From JAWKRB01 sp041389885 (GTDB taxonomy: Bacteria; Myxococcota_A; Polyangia; Polyangiales; Ga0077539), in assembly GCA_041389885.1 (NCBI GenBank), contig JAWKRB010000017.1:1-64000 (forward strand): a stretch of DNA of 64,000 nucleotides, in the 5' to 3' direction. Of the stretch, positions 48,501 through 57,143 are shown piece by piece; position 1 is the first letter of the stretch, and each line of letters begins with the position of its first letter. The notes under the pieces were generated by a model. The model was given only the letters and a program-made list of their open reading frames with translations. It searched no databases and was not told where the DNA came from. Position numbers and translations under genes: made by a program.

Positions 48501-48971
48501 ATGGGCGTCGAGATCGAGCGAAAGTTTCTGGTGCGGTCCGAGCTGCTCCCGCGGGGTGCGCTGACCGCCGGCGCGCGCTTCGCGCAGGGATACCTCTCGC
48601 TCGAGCCCACGGTGCGCGTTCGCCTCTCCGAGCGCGAGGGCGCGGCGCCGAGGGCGTGGCTCACGGTGAAGGGCCCCGGCGCGGTCACCCGCGCGGAGTT
48701 CGAGTACGAGATCCCCGCGAGCGACGCGGCGGCGATGCTCCCGCTGTGCGTCGCCGCGCTCTCCAAGACCCGCTACCGCGTGCGCGTGGGCGCCCACACC
48801 TGGGACCTCGACCACTTTCACGAGCCCTTCGCGGGGCTGTGGCTCGCCGAGGTCGAGCTCGACCGCGCCGACGCGCCCTTCGAGCGCCCCGCGTGGCTGG
48901 GCGACGAGGTGAGCGACGACCCGCAGTACACCAACGCGGCGATCGCCCTCGCGGGCTACCGCAAGGGCTGA
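48501..48971 (+). CDS. CYTH-domain protein (triphosphate tunnel metalloenzyme)
   Basis: A 156-residue protein beginning with the CYTH signature EIERKFLV (Glu4, Glu6, Lys8). Beta-barrel strands with alternating charges follow (YLSLEPTVRVRLSE, AWLTVKGPG, EFEYEIP, SKTRYRVRVG, AEVELDR). Members hydrolyse inorganic tripolyphosphate or related triphosphates; the single-domain length fits NeuTTM-type enzymes. It is convergent with the H1-like gene, 19 bases apart. Confidence 0.93.
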   Translation: MGVEIERKFLVRSELLPRGALTAGARFAQGYLSLEPTVRVRLSEREGAAPRAWLTVKGPGAVTRAEFEYEIPASDAAAMLPLCVAALSKTRYRVRVGAHTWDLDHFHEPFAGLWLAEVELDRADAPFERPAWLGDEVSDDPQYTNAAIALAGYRKG

Positions 48972-48990
48972 AGCGCGGGCGCGGGGCGCA

Positions 48991-49842
48991 TCAAGCCAGG
49001 TTGGGCGTGGTGAACTGCCACGCGGGGCGCTCGACCTCGTCGAGCTTCGCGGTGAAATCGCAGGCCATGTACTCGTCGTCGTCGTAGCCGCCGGGGCAGG
49101 TGTACCCCGACGACCCCGCGCGGAGCCGTCCGATGAAGCACTTGGGACAGCGCGGGAGGCTCCCGTGCTCCACGCGGTCGAGCACCCGCGCGACGAGCTC
49201 GGTCTTGCTCCCGGTGACCACCTGGTCGTTGAGCCGCAGCATCGCCTTGAGCGCGTCGACGCTCTTGCCCTGGATGTGGGTCAAACGCTGCTGGTGCAGC
49301 ACAGGGTCGATGGCGGAGGGAGCGGTCGTCGTCGCGGGGACCTGCGTCACAGGAGCCTGCGCCGCAGGGGCTTGCGTCACGACAGGGGGCGCGGCCTTCT
49401 TCGGCGCGGCGACCTTCTTCGGCGCGGCGACCTTCTTCGGCGCGGCGACCTTCTTCGGCGCGGCGACCTTCTTCGGCGCGGCGACCTTCTTCGCGGTCGT
49501 CTTCTTCGGCGCGGCCTTCTTCGGCGCGGCCTTCTTCGGCGCGGCCTTCTTCGGCGCGGCGACCTTCTTCGGCGCGGCGACCTTCTTCGCGGTCGTCTTC
49601 TTCGGCGCGGTCGCCTTCTTCGGCGCGGCCTTCTTCGCGGTCGCCTTCTTCGCGGTCGCCTTCTTCGCGGTCGCCTTCTTCGGCGCGGCCTTCTTCGGCG
49701 CGGCCTTCTTCGCGGTCGCCTTCTTCGCGGTCGCCTTCTTCGCGGTCGCCTTCTTCGCGGTCGCCTTCTTCGCGGTCGCCTTCTTCGCGGTCGCCTTCTT
49801 CGCGGTCGCCTTCTTCGCGGTCGTCTTCTTCGGTGAAGCCAT
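48991..49842 (-). CDS. Histone H1-like protein with SAP-like motif and PADR1-type zinc finger
   Basis: A 283-residue protein from ATG 49842, with AGGAGG six bases upstream. About residues 5-155 are near-perfect repeats of KKATAKKA and KKVAAP, like the tails of histone H1 and of bacterial H1-like nucleoid proteins. After an Ala/Pro/Thr spacer comes a helical SAP-like motif (KSVDALKAMLRLNDQVV, then KTELVARVLDRVEHG). A zinc finger follows with CPKC near 230 and cysteines near 247 and 258. The spacing C-x2-C-x13-C-x10-C, the preceding helices and the short YTCPGG turn match the PADR1/zinc-finger-3 region of eukaryotic PARP-1. It should bind DNA in the nucleoid. No PARP catalytic domain is present. 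Confidence 0.85.
   Translation of the reverse strand: MASPKKTTAKKATAKKATAKKATAKKATAKKATAKKATAKKATAKKAAPKKAAPKKATAKKATAKKATAKKAAPKKATAPKKTTAKKVAAPKKVAAPKKAAPKKAAPKKAAPKKTTAKKVAAPKKVAAPKKVAAPKKVAAPKKVAAPKKAAPPVVTQAPAAQAPVTQVPATTTAPSAIDPVLHQQRLTHIQGKSVDALKAMLRLNDQVVTGSKTELVARVLDRVEHGSLPRCPKCFIGRLRAGSSGYTCPGGYDDDEYMACDFTAKLDEVERPAWQFTTPNLA
49381..49836. repeat. Tandem coding repeats for Lys/Ala-rich tail
   Basis: Repeating 15- to 18-base units built on TTCTTCGCGGTCGCC and TTCTTCGGCGCGGCG (plus strand), encoding the KKATA and KKVAAP blocks. At least 25 units are present in two interleaved classes. Copy number is likely to vary between strains. Confidence 0.9.
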
Positions 49843-49927
49843 CACGTCCCTCCTGCGAGGGACGCGAGTCTCACACCGCTTCGGCGCCGCCGTCGAGCAG
49901 AAGCCGCACGCGCGCAGGGGCCCGCGC

Positions 49928-51025
49928 TCAGCGGAGGATGGGGAGACGCTTCGGCGCGGTGGCCGGGGCGGCGCCGCCGTGGGCCTCGAAGAGCGACGCG
50001 GTCACCCGGTCGGCGAGGCGCTCGGCGATCTCGCGAAACGCCTTCGCCGCAGGCGAATTCGGCTGCGCCTGGACCACCGGCGTCCCGTTGTCTCCCCACT
50101 CGCGCACCAGCGAATCGATGGGCACCTGACCGAGGAGCGGGGCCTTCGCGAACTCGGCGATGCGCGCGCCGCCCCCGCGGCCGAAGATCTCGTGCTTCAC
50201 CCCGGCGCTGTCGATGAAGTAGCTCATGTTCTCGACGACGCCGAGGATGTCGACGTTCATCTTCTGGCACATGCTCACGGACTTGTAGACGTCCATCAGG
50301 GCGACGTCCTGCGGGGTGGTCACGATCACCGCGCCCGTGAGCTTGAGGCGCTGAAACAAGGTCAGCGCGACGTCGCCCGTGCCCGGCGGGAGGTCCATGA
50401 TGAGGTAGTCGAGGGGGCCCCAGGCGACGTCCTTCAAGAACTGCTGCAGCGCGCCCTGGATCATCGGCCCGCGCCACACCACCGCGGTCTTCGGGTCTTC
50501 GAGCAGAAAGCCGATCGACATGATCTTCATGCCGAAGCGCTCGAGGGCGTCGATGTTCTTGCCGTCGCGAGAGATCGGCCGGCCCATGATCCCCAGCATC
50601 GTCGGCACGCTCGGGCCGTAGATGTCGGCGTCGAGGAGGCCCACCCGCGCGCCCGAGCGCTGCAGCGCCAGCGCCAGGTTCGCCGCCACCGTGCTCTTGC
50701 CCACGCCCCCTTTGCCCGACATCACCGGGATGACGTTCTTCACCTCGGGGCACGGGTCATCGCCCGACACCTGCCGCGTGCGCACCGCGGCGCCGAAGGC
50801 GATGTCGAGGGACTTCACCCCCGCGCCCTCCGCCGCGGCCTTGAGGTCGGCGAGGATCTTCTCCCGCGCGCTCGTCGCGGGAGAGAGCAGGTCGACCGTC
50901 GCGCTCGCCCGGTCGCCCTGCACCTGAACGTCGCGCACCGCGCGGAGATCCCCGAGGGATTTGCCCACCACGGGGTCAACCACCGCGCTCAAGGCCGCCA
51001 TCACCGTCTCTTGTGTCAGGGACAT
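49928..51025 (-). CDS. Mrp/ApbC-type P-loop ATPase
   Basis: A 365-residue protein from ATG 51025. The N-terminal 85 residues are a MIP18/DUF59 domain, followed by the deviant Walker A SGKGGVGKST (103-112), LLDADIYGPSVPTMLG and DYLIMDLPPGTGD. The family carries Fe-S clusters to target enzymes. The usual CxxC that bridges the cluster, found after ENMSYF in relatives, is replaced here: the segment reads ENMSYFIDSAGVKHEIFG. Cluster binding in the normal way is therefore doubtful. Confidence 0.93.
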   Translation of the reverse strand: MSLTQETVMAALSAVVDPVVGKSLGDLRAVRDVQVQGDRASATVDLLSPATSAREKILADLKAAAEGAGVKSLDIAFGAAVRTRQVSGDDPCPEVKNVIPVMSGKGGVGKSTVAANLALALQRSGARVGLLDADIYGPSVPTMLGIMGRPISRDGKNIDALERFGMKIMSIGFLLEDPKTAVVWRGPMIQGALQQFLKDVAWGPLDYLIMDLPPGTGDVALTLFQRLKLTGAVIVTTPQDVALMDVYKSVSMCQKMNVDILGVVENMSYFIDSAGVKHEIFGRGGGARIAEFAKAPLLGQVPIDSLVREWGDNGTPVVQAQPNSPAAKAFREIAERLADRVTASLFEAHGGAAPATAPKRLPILR

Positions 51026-51177
51026 CGCTCGCACCGCTCCGGTTAGGGCTGCGTTGCCTAGAGTGTGCCTCCCCGCCCGTCAAGGGTCATCGAGCCCGAG
51101 CCCCCAGGTCTCGCCGGCCGCGGCCCCGCCAACCCTCGTTGCGAAGCTGCGCGCGAGGATGCTACCAGCGCAGCGCC

Positions 51178-52554
51178 ATGGAGCGCTCCGACGACGTCGC
51201 CCCCCCCGCAACCCCGGCGCGCCCCGACGTTCGCCGCACCGCGCTCTGGATCTACCTCGCCTGCGTGCTCGTCTACGCCCTGGTGATGGGCGCCGCAAGG
51301 CTTCGATTTCACTCAGAGAACAACCACTTCAGCTACCTCGCCGACGCCTACCTCCACGGCACGCTCTCGGTGCGCTGCGACCCCGCGCTGACCCACGGCG
51401 CGACGTGTCCGCCGGGGGGCGGCGGCAACGACTGGGCGCGGTACCACGGGCGCTGGTTCGTGGCCTTCCCGTCGTTCCCCGCGGTGCTGTACATGCCCGC
51501 GGTGGCGCTGTTCGGGCGAAACTTCGCCAACGGCCCCCTCGACGCGCTGCTCGCGGGGATCGCTCCCGCCCTGCTCTACGTCTTTCTCGAGCGCCTCGCG
51601 CGCAAGGGGTACTCCTCGCGGAGCTGGAAGGAGAACGTCGGGCTCTCGCTCCTCTTCGCCTTCGGCACGGTCTATTTCTACACGGCGGTGCAGTGCTCGG
51701 TGTGGTTCGTCGCCCACGTCGTGGGCTGCGGCCTCGGCGCGGGCTTTCTCCTCGCGGCGTTTGAGTGCGAGCGCCCCGCCCTCGCCGGCGCGCTCCTCGG
51801 GCTCTCGTTTCACTCCCGCACCTCGACGATCTTCAGCGCGTTCTTCTTCGGCCTCGAGGCCCTGCGCGTGCACCGCCTCGCCGAGCAGCCCGCGGTGGCC
51901 GACGACGCGTCCGCCGCGACCCGCTTCATCGCCTACCTCCGCGGCGTCGACTGGCGCCCCGCCGTGATGAAGGTGCTGCGCTTCTCGGCGCCGCTCCTCG
52001 CCCTCATCGGCGTGTACATGCTGCTGAACAAGCTGCGCTTCGACGACTGGCGCGACCCTGGGTACCAGTACCTGCAGATCCGCTGGCAGGCGCGCATCCA
52101 GCGCTGGGGGCTGTTCAACTACCACTACCTCTCGCGCAACCTCGCCGTGGTGCTGGCGCTCCTGCCCTGGGCCACCCGCGCCGCGCCCTTCGTGCAGATC
52201 TCGCGGCACGGCCTCGCGCTGTGGTTCACCACGCCGCACTACCTCGAGCTGCTGCGCCCCGCGCGCACGCACACGGCGGTGTGGTCCTTCGGGGTGACCG
52301 CGGCGATCATCGCGACGGTCGACCTGCTCTACCAGAACAGCGGGTGGGTGCAGTTCGGCTACCGCTTCAGCAACGACTACGCGCTCTTCCTCGTCGCGAT
52401 CCTCGCCATCACCGGGCGCCGCATCGGCAAGGCCTGGATCGCCGTGCTCGCCCTCGCCGTCGGGATCAACCTCTTCGGCGCGATCACCTTCGAGCGCGGC
52501 GGCGCGATCTACCAGGGCGACAACGACAGCAACGGGATGTTCCAGGCCGACTGA
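51178..52554 (+). CDS. Multi-pass membrane protein, glycosyltransferase-C-like
   Basis: A 458-residue protein from ATG 51178 with about ten transmembrane helices. The first large extracytoplasmic loop contains NHFSYLADAYLHGTLSVRCD and a conserved-looking WARYHGRWFVAFPSFPAVLY. Topology and the acidic/aromatic first loop resemble GT-C glycosyltransferases of the PMT/ArnT kind, but the paired Asp-Asp/Asp-Glu motif is not clear. Its stop touches the convergent stop of the next gene with no base between them. Confidence 0.65.
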   Translation: MERSDDVAPPATPARPDVRRTALWIYLACVLVYALVMGAARLRFHSENNHFSYLADAYLHGTLSVRCDPALTHGATCPPGGGGNDWARYHGRWFVAFPSFPAVLYMPAVALFGRNFANGPLDALLAGIAPALLYVFLERLARKGYSSRSWKENVGLSLLFAFGTVYFYTAVQCSVWFVAHVVGCGLGAGFLLAAFECERPALAGALLGLSFHSRTSTIFSAFFFGLEALRVHRLAEQPAVADDASAATRFIAYLRGVDWRPAVMKVLRFSAPLLALIGVYMLLNKLRFDDWRDPGYQYLQIRWQARIQRWGLFNYHYLSRNLAVVLALLPWATRAAPFVQISRHGLALWFTTPHYLELLRPARTHTAVWSFGVTAAIIATVDLLYQNSGWVQFGYRFSNDYALFLVAILAITGRRIGKAWIAVLALAVGINLFGAITFERGGAIYQGDNDSNGMFQAD

Positions 52555-53589
52555 TCACCCGCCGCGTCGCCGCGCGTCGAGGTCTTCGAGGGGGCGCATG
52601 CGCGTCGGGTCAGGCCGCTCGGGGCCGTTCGTCGCGACCACGACCTCGCCGTCGGTCCAGTAACGCTCGAAGCCCGCGGGGGCGCCGCGGAGCACCGTCT
52701 CCGTCGAGGCGTCGTAGAGGTCGACCTCGTCGCGCACCGCGTTCACCGCGCGCCGGTGCGACTCGTCGATCGAGCCCTGCTGCGCGCGCCACCCGCGCAT
52801 CTGCGCGTCACCCGCCGCGGCGAAGCCCTCAGCGCTGATCGCCGCGCGCTGCGCGTGGGCGCGAATCGCCTCCATCCCGCTCTGCCCCTGCATCCTGAGG
52901 ATCTCGCCGTTCGTGCGGATGCTCTCCATCGTCGCCTGATGCTGCGCGTTCTGGAGCTGCGCCTGGCCCTGCTGCCACGCCGGGTCGGCGCGGTTCGAGC
53001 GGGCGATGTGCACCATCGTCGCGAGGGCGTGGTCCCACGACGCGGCGGGCGCCATCATCGCGGTGATCCAGGGCGACCACACGAGGCCCGCGGGGCCGTG
53101 CATGCGCAGCGTGAGCACGTCGACGCGACCGCAGAGGCCCGCGTCGGGGCAGCGCACCTCGACGCCCGCGAGCTCGGCGCCCATGCGGAGCATCGCGTCG
53201 ACGCGCGCCCGCGCGTCGGGCCGCGGGTCGTCGGCCATGAGCTCCGCGGCGCTCTTGCGCGCGGTGACCACGAGCGCTCGCGCGCCGCGCTCGCTCGCGA
53301 AGGCGCGGGCGTACTCCTCGGCGAAGGCCACCGCGGGCACATACGGGCGAGGCACCGCGCCGGGGAAGGGAAAGCCCATGAAGCCGAAGGGGAGCTCGAG
53401 GAAGGTCTGCGGCCACCGGGGGTCGACCACGCGGAGCTCGGCGCCGCCGCCGGGGCTCTGCACCCGGTACCAGGGCTTCGCGTCGCTGCCGAAGCGCAAG
53501 ACCCCAGCCTGGGCGATCCACCCCTCGGGGACCTCGATGGTGAAGGCCCCCTCAGAGGGCTCGCGGAAGCGTCGCGCCTGGTTCGTCAC
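52555..53589 (-). CDS. Unknown protein with a helical, Gln-rich segment
   Basis: A 344-residue protein without a signal peptide. The N-terminal 180 residues are beta-rich (FTIEVPEGWIAQAGVLRFGS). A long helix-forming region follows with many Gln, Met and Arg (WQQGQAQLQNAQHQATMESI), then a short C-terminal domain with EVDLYDASTETVLRG. It resembles secreted or surface-associated proteins with a PsbP/Mog1-like front, but the likeness is weak. Confidence 0.65.
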   Translation of the reverse strand: MTNQARRFREPSEGAFTIEVPEGWIAQAGVLRFGSDAKPWYRVQSPGGGAELRVVDPRWPQTFLELPFGFMGFPFPGAVPRPYVPAVAFAEEYARAFASERGARALVVTARKSAAELMADDPRPDARARVDAMLRMGAELAGVEVRCPDAGLCGRVDVLTLRMHGPAGLVWSPWITAMMAPAASWDHALATMVHIARSNRADPAWQQGQAQLQNAQHQATMESIRTNGEILRMQGQSGMEAIRAHAQRAAISAEGFAAAGDAQMRGWRAQQGSIDESHRRAVNAVRDEVDLYDASTETVLRGAPAGFERYWTDGEVVVATNGPERPDPTRMRPLEDLDARRRGG

Positions 53590-53603
53590 AGGGGAGTTCT
53601 ACG

Positions 53604-54836
53604 TCACCGGGGCGTTGAGTTCTCGTCGCGGTACATGCGGTCGAGGCGCGCCTCGGGGGCGCCGCGGTCGAGGAGCAGCAGCGCGAGGTAGAAGCCCCAC
53701 TCCGCGGGCTTCATCGCGAGGTACATCAGGTCGGCGCTCCAGCGGCTCTTGAGGTGCCGCGAGACGGGGTATCCCAGGGCGTCGTACACCCGCCGCGCGA
53801 GGCGGGCGAAGCGCGGCCAGCGCTCGCGCAGGAGGTCCTCGAAGGCGTTGGCCGTCGCGAGCTGGCGGTTGACCACGATGGGGTGCCCGTTGCGCACGCC
53901 CATGCGCTCCGGACCCACCAGCCACGGGTGCCCCTGCGCCGCCACCGTGCAGAGGTAGTGACAGTCTGCCGCGGGCTCGACGACGCGAGTGAGCTGCGAG
54001 AGCGGGCCCGCGCAGGTCTCGGTGAAGGTCCGGGCGATGCCGCCGTGGCCGCCCCAGAGCGCGCGCTGCACGAGCTCCTGCGCGGCGAGCAGCGCGGGGG
54101 TGAGCGCGAGCGACTTGAGCAGCAGCGGCTTGTGCACCCTCGGGGTGACCTCGACGGGCGCGAGGGGCCCCGCGCGGTACGCGTCGGAGAGCGCCTCGGG
54201 GGGCGACGCGCTGGCAAGCTCGGCGCCGCGACGCCGCAGGCGCTGCAGGGCCTCGCGGTAGAGAAACACGAGGGCCAGGGGCGGTCCGACGGCGGCCCAG
54301 CCCAGAACGGGGATGACGATCCCGCCGGGGATGAGCTTGATGAACTGGAACGTCAGCGTCGCGTGCAGCCCCGCCCCCGCGAGCATCGACGCGATCACCG
54401 CGACCTCGGCGCGGGCTGGGAGCGCCTCGGGACGCCGGCGAGACACCCGCCACCCCACCGCGGCCACGACGTGGAGCAGCAGCAGCCCCCACCCCTCCGG
54501 CATGTGCAGCGGTCGGGGCACCCCGCTCGCGCCGCAGGAGTTCACGACGCACGAGGGCTCCATCATCGTCTGCGCGAGGAGCAGCCCGTGCAGCGGCATG
54601 ACCACGAAGACCGAGGTCGCGATGAGGGCCTTCGCGAGCCGCGGGCCGCGCCGGCTCGTGTGCGACGCGAGCCAGATCGCTCCGTAGAGCGCGGCCGCGA
54701 CCACCACCGCCACGAGCGCGAAGGAGAGCGACCCGAGGGCGACCACGAGCGGGAGGGCCAGCGGCGAGAGCAGGAGGGTCGCGGCGAAGGCCAGCGCGAG
54801 GTCGGCGAAGGTGATGGGGCGGTTGGGGGTGTCCAT
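53604..54836 (-). CDS. Membrane protein of the DUF6688 kind
   Basis: A 410-residue protein from ATG 54836. Six or so transmembrane helices in the first 210 residues are followed by a soluble domain with two neighbouring cysteines (ADCHYLCTVAAQGHPWLVG), NGHPIVVNRQLATANAFEDL, and GYPVSRHLKSRWSADLMYLA. This C-terminal pattern is what I remember of DUF6688, whose function is unknown. It lies 14 bases upstream of, and on the same strand as, the preceding unknown gene. Confidence 0.7.
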   Translation of the reverse strand: MDTPNRPITFADLALAFAATLLLSPLALPLVVALGSLSFALVAVVVAAALYGAIWLASHTSRRGPRLAKALIATSVFVVMPLHGLLLAQTMMEPSCVVNSCGASGVPRPLHMPEGWGLLLLHVVAAVGWRVSRRRPEALPARAEVAVIASMLAGAGLHATLTFQFIKLIPGGIVIPVLGWAAVGPPLALVFLYREALQRLRRRGAELASASPPEALSDAYRAGPLAPVEVTPRVHKPLLLKSLALTPALLAAQELVQRALWGGHGGIARTFTETCAGPLSQLTRVVEPAADCHYLCTVAAQGHPWLVGPERMGVRNGHPIVVNRQLATANAFEDLLRERWPRFARLARRVYDALGYPVSRHLKSRWSADLMYLAMKPAEWGFYLALLLLDRGAPEARLDRMYRDENSTPR

Positions 54837-54997
54837 GGCGCGATCTGGGAGCCTACACCTCGCGGAGATCGCTTTCCGTCGCCAGCGCCTCGGCGGGCGA
54901 GAGACGGCCGCGAACGGTCCCCTCGCGAGGGTGAGGGGCGCGGGCGTGGGATGCGCGCGCCCTCCCCTCGCGGCGCGGTCTGCGCGATGATGCGGCG

Positions 54998-56290
54998 ATG
55001 TCACACCGAGGATACGCCTGCGCCGCCGTCGTCTGCGCGCTCTGCGCCTGCGCGAGCGCCCCCGCCGCCACGCCCGACGCGGGGCGCGCCGCGCGCTCGA
55101 ACGTCCAGCACGTGATCGTGATCTCGCAGGAGAACCACTCCTTCGACAATTACTTCGGGCGCTACTGCACGGCGCCGGCAGGCTCGAACCCCGCCTGCAC
55201 CGACGGCCCGGCGTGCTGCGAGGCCGCCCCCGCGACCGAGCCCTCGGGCGCGTCGCCCACGGCGCTCGACGACGCGGCGAACGCCGCCTACGACCCCAAC
55301 CACTCGGCCAACTGCGAGAACGACGAGATGAACGGCGGGCGCATGGATCGCTTCGTCACCGGCGCCTCGTGCAGCGATCCGCGCAACTGGGCCATCGCGC
55401 CCGAGCCCCTGGTCGCGCCGTACCACGCCTTCGCGCGGGAGGGCGCCCTCGCCGACCGGTACTTTCAGGCCGAGAGCGGGAGCACCTCGGCCAACGACAT
55501 GCACTTCGCCGTGGCCCGGCACGTGTTCACCGACAACACCGTCGCGCCCATGGCGGTCGGCGCGGCGTGCAACAGCCTCTCGCCGCAGATGCACTACGCG
55601 TCGCAGCGCACCGTCGCCGACCTCGTGCTCGACGCGGGCTTCACCTTCGCGAACTACATCGAGGGCTACGCCGAGGCGACCGCCGCCGCGCCGGGCTGCG
55701 CGCAGGCGCGCGAAGACTGCCCCGCGCGCATGGACACCTACCCCTGCACCTACGACTCCAGCGACATCCCGTTTCAGTACTACCCCCGCTTCACCGACAA
55801 CCCGACGTACATGCGCGATTTCGCGCAGCTCCAGCGCGACCTCGACGGCGGCTCCCTGCCCCACGTCGTGTTCATCAAGTCGCTCGGGTATCACACGGAG
55901 CACCCCGGCGCGCGCACGCGCATCTCCGACGGCGTGGCGTGGGTGCAGGCGGTGGTGCGGGCGATTCGCGCGTCGCGCTACGGGGCGCGCTCGCTCATCC
56001 TGCTGACCTACGACGAGGGCGGCGGGTACTACGACCACGTCGCGCCGCCCGCGGCGAGCGCGGTCGACATGCAGCCGTACGGCGTGCGTATTCCGACGAT
56101 CGCGCTCGGGCCCTTCGCGCGGCGCAACACGGTCTCGCACGTGCCGATGGAGCACGCGTCGATCGTGAAGTTCATCGAGTGGAACTACACCGGAATGACC
56201 GGCCAGCTCGGCGCCCGCGACGCGACGGCGAACAACCTCGGGAGCCTCCTCGACCCCGCGGCCACCGGCGTCGCCGTGCCCGAGCGCTGA
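54998..56290 (+). CDS. Secreted phosphoesterase (phospholipase C / acid phosphatase family)
   Basis: A 430-residue exported protein; the signal peptide ends in ALCACAS, perhaps a lipobox. The phosphoesterase family motifs are present: VIVISQENHSFDNYFGRY near residue 40, LADRYFQAESGSTSANDMHF, and LILLTYDEGGGYYDHVAPP near 330. Such enzymes hydrolyse phosphate esters, including phosphatidylcholine, outside the cytoplasm. At 430 residues it is smaller than classical PlcH/PlcC and closer to AcpA-like phosphatases. Many cysteines suggest disulfide bonds. Confidence 0.9.
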   Translation: MSHRGYACAAVVCALCACASAPAATPDAGRAARSNVQHVIVISQENHSFDNYFGRYCTAPAGSNPACTDGPACCEAAPATEPSGASPTALDDAANAAYDPNHSANCENDEMNGGRMDRFVTGASCSDPRNWAIAPEPLVAPYHAFAREGALADRYFQAESGSTSANDMHFAVARHVFTDNTVAPMAVGAACNSLSPQMHYASQRTVADLVLDAGFTFANYIEGYAEATAAAPGCAQAREDCPARMDTYPCTYDSSDIPFQYYPRFTDNPTYMRDFAQLQRDLDGGSLPHVVFIKSLGYHTEHPGARTRISDGVAWVQAVVRAIRASRYGARSLILLTYDEGGGYYDHVAPPAASAVDMQPYGVRIPTIALGPFARRNTVSHVPMEHASIVKFIEWNYTGMTGQLGARDATANNLGSLLDPAATGVAVPER

Positions 56291-56337
56291 CCCCTTTCTT
56301 GCCCGCGCGGGGAAGATGCTCTCTACCCTCACGCACC

Positions 56338-57048
56338 ATGGCCACACGCGCGACGAAGCAGGACGCGACCCCGCGGCCCTTCACGGGCTTCGCAGACACC
56401 TCGAGGTCCTTCTTCAAGGCCCTCGACGAGCACCAGGACCGCGACTGGTACAACGCCCACAAGGCCGAGTTCGAGGCCGGTTGGAGCGGGCCCATGGCCT
56501 CGCTGCTCACGGAGGTTCGCGGGCGCCTCGCGGACGCGTACAAGGGCGTGACCCTGCGCGAGCCGAAGGTGTTTCGCCTGCAGCGCGACGTGCGCTTCTC
56601 CCTCGACCGCACGCCGTACAAGACGAACGTGTCGGGCGTGCTGTCGGTGAAGGGGCCGGGCACGGCGACGGACAGTCCCGCGGCGGTGTACCTCCAGCTC
56701 GGCCTGGAGAACTTCGGCGGCGCGGGGCTCTACGGGATGCAGGGCGAGACCCTGGAGCGCTACCGCGCCGCGGTGCTCGACGCGCGCAGCGGCGCGGCCC
56801 TCGCGAAGATCACCGACGCCCTCGAGGCGCAGGGCTACACCCTCGGCGCGATGGAGACCCTCAAGACCGCCCCCCGCGGGGTCGACAAGGATCATCCGCG
56901 GATTCATCTCCTGAAGCGCAAGGGGCTGGTGGCGATGTTCCCTGAGTTGCCGGTCGAGACGATCACCGAGACGTCGTTCGCGGACTGGGTCACCGAGCGC
57001 GCCGTCGAGGCCGCGCCGCTCGTGCGGTGGCTTGAGAAGCACGCCTGA
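56338..57048 (+). CDS. DUF2461 (TIGR02453) family protein
   Basis: A 236-residue cytoplasmic protein from ATG 56338. The family pattern is clear: FFKALDEHQDRDWYNAHKAE, KVFRLQRDVRFSLDRTPYKT, and AVYLQLGLENFGGAGLYGMQ. The function of the family is unknown. It follows the phosphoesterase gene by 47 bases on the same strand. Confidence 0.9.
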   Translation: MATRATKQDATPRPFTGFADTSRSFFKALDEHQDRDWYNAHKAEFEAGWSGPMASLLTEVRGRLADAYKGVTLREPKVFRLQRDVRFSLDRTPYKTNVSGVLSVKGPGTATDSPAAVYLQLGLENFGGAGLYGMQGETLERYRAAVLDARSGAALAKITDALEAQGYTLGAMETLKTAPRGVDKDHPRIHLLKRKGLVAMFPELPVETITETSFADWVTERAVEAAPLVRWLEKHA

Positions 57049-57143
57049 GCGAGCGACGCGCCGATCGCGACACCGGGAGTTCGGAGTCGGCGCGGCACCC
57101 CCTCGATTGACATCGGGACCCCGATGCTCGACCCATCCCGCTC

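Noticed and set aside
49381..49836. Regular repeats that could suggest a CRISPR array
   Set aside because: Units are 15-18 bases without unique spacers and encode a continuous Lys/Ala-rich protein tail.
57107..57112. TTGACA upstream of the ion channel gene as a promoter
   Set aside because: The matching -10 position is GC-rich with no resemblance to TATAAT, so the box may be chance.
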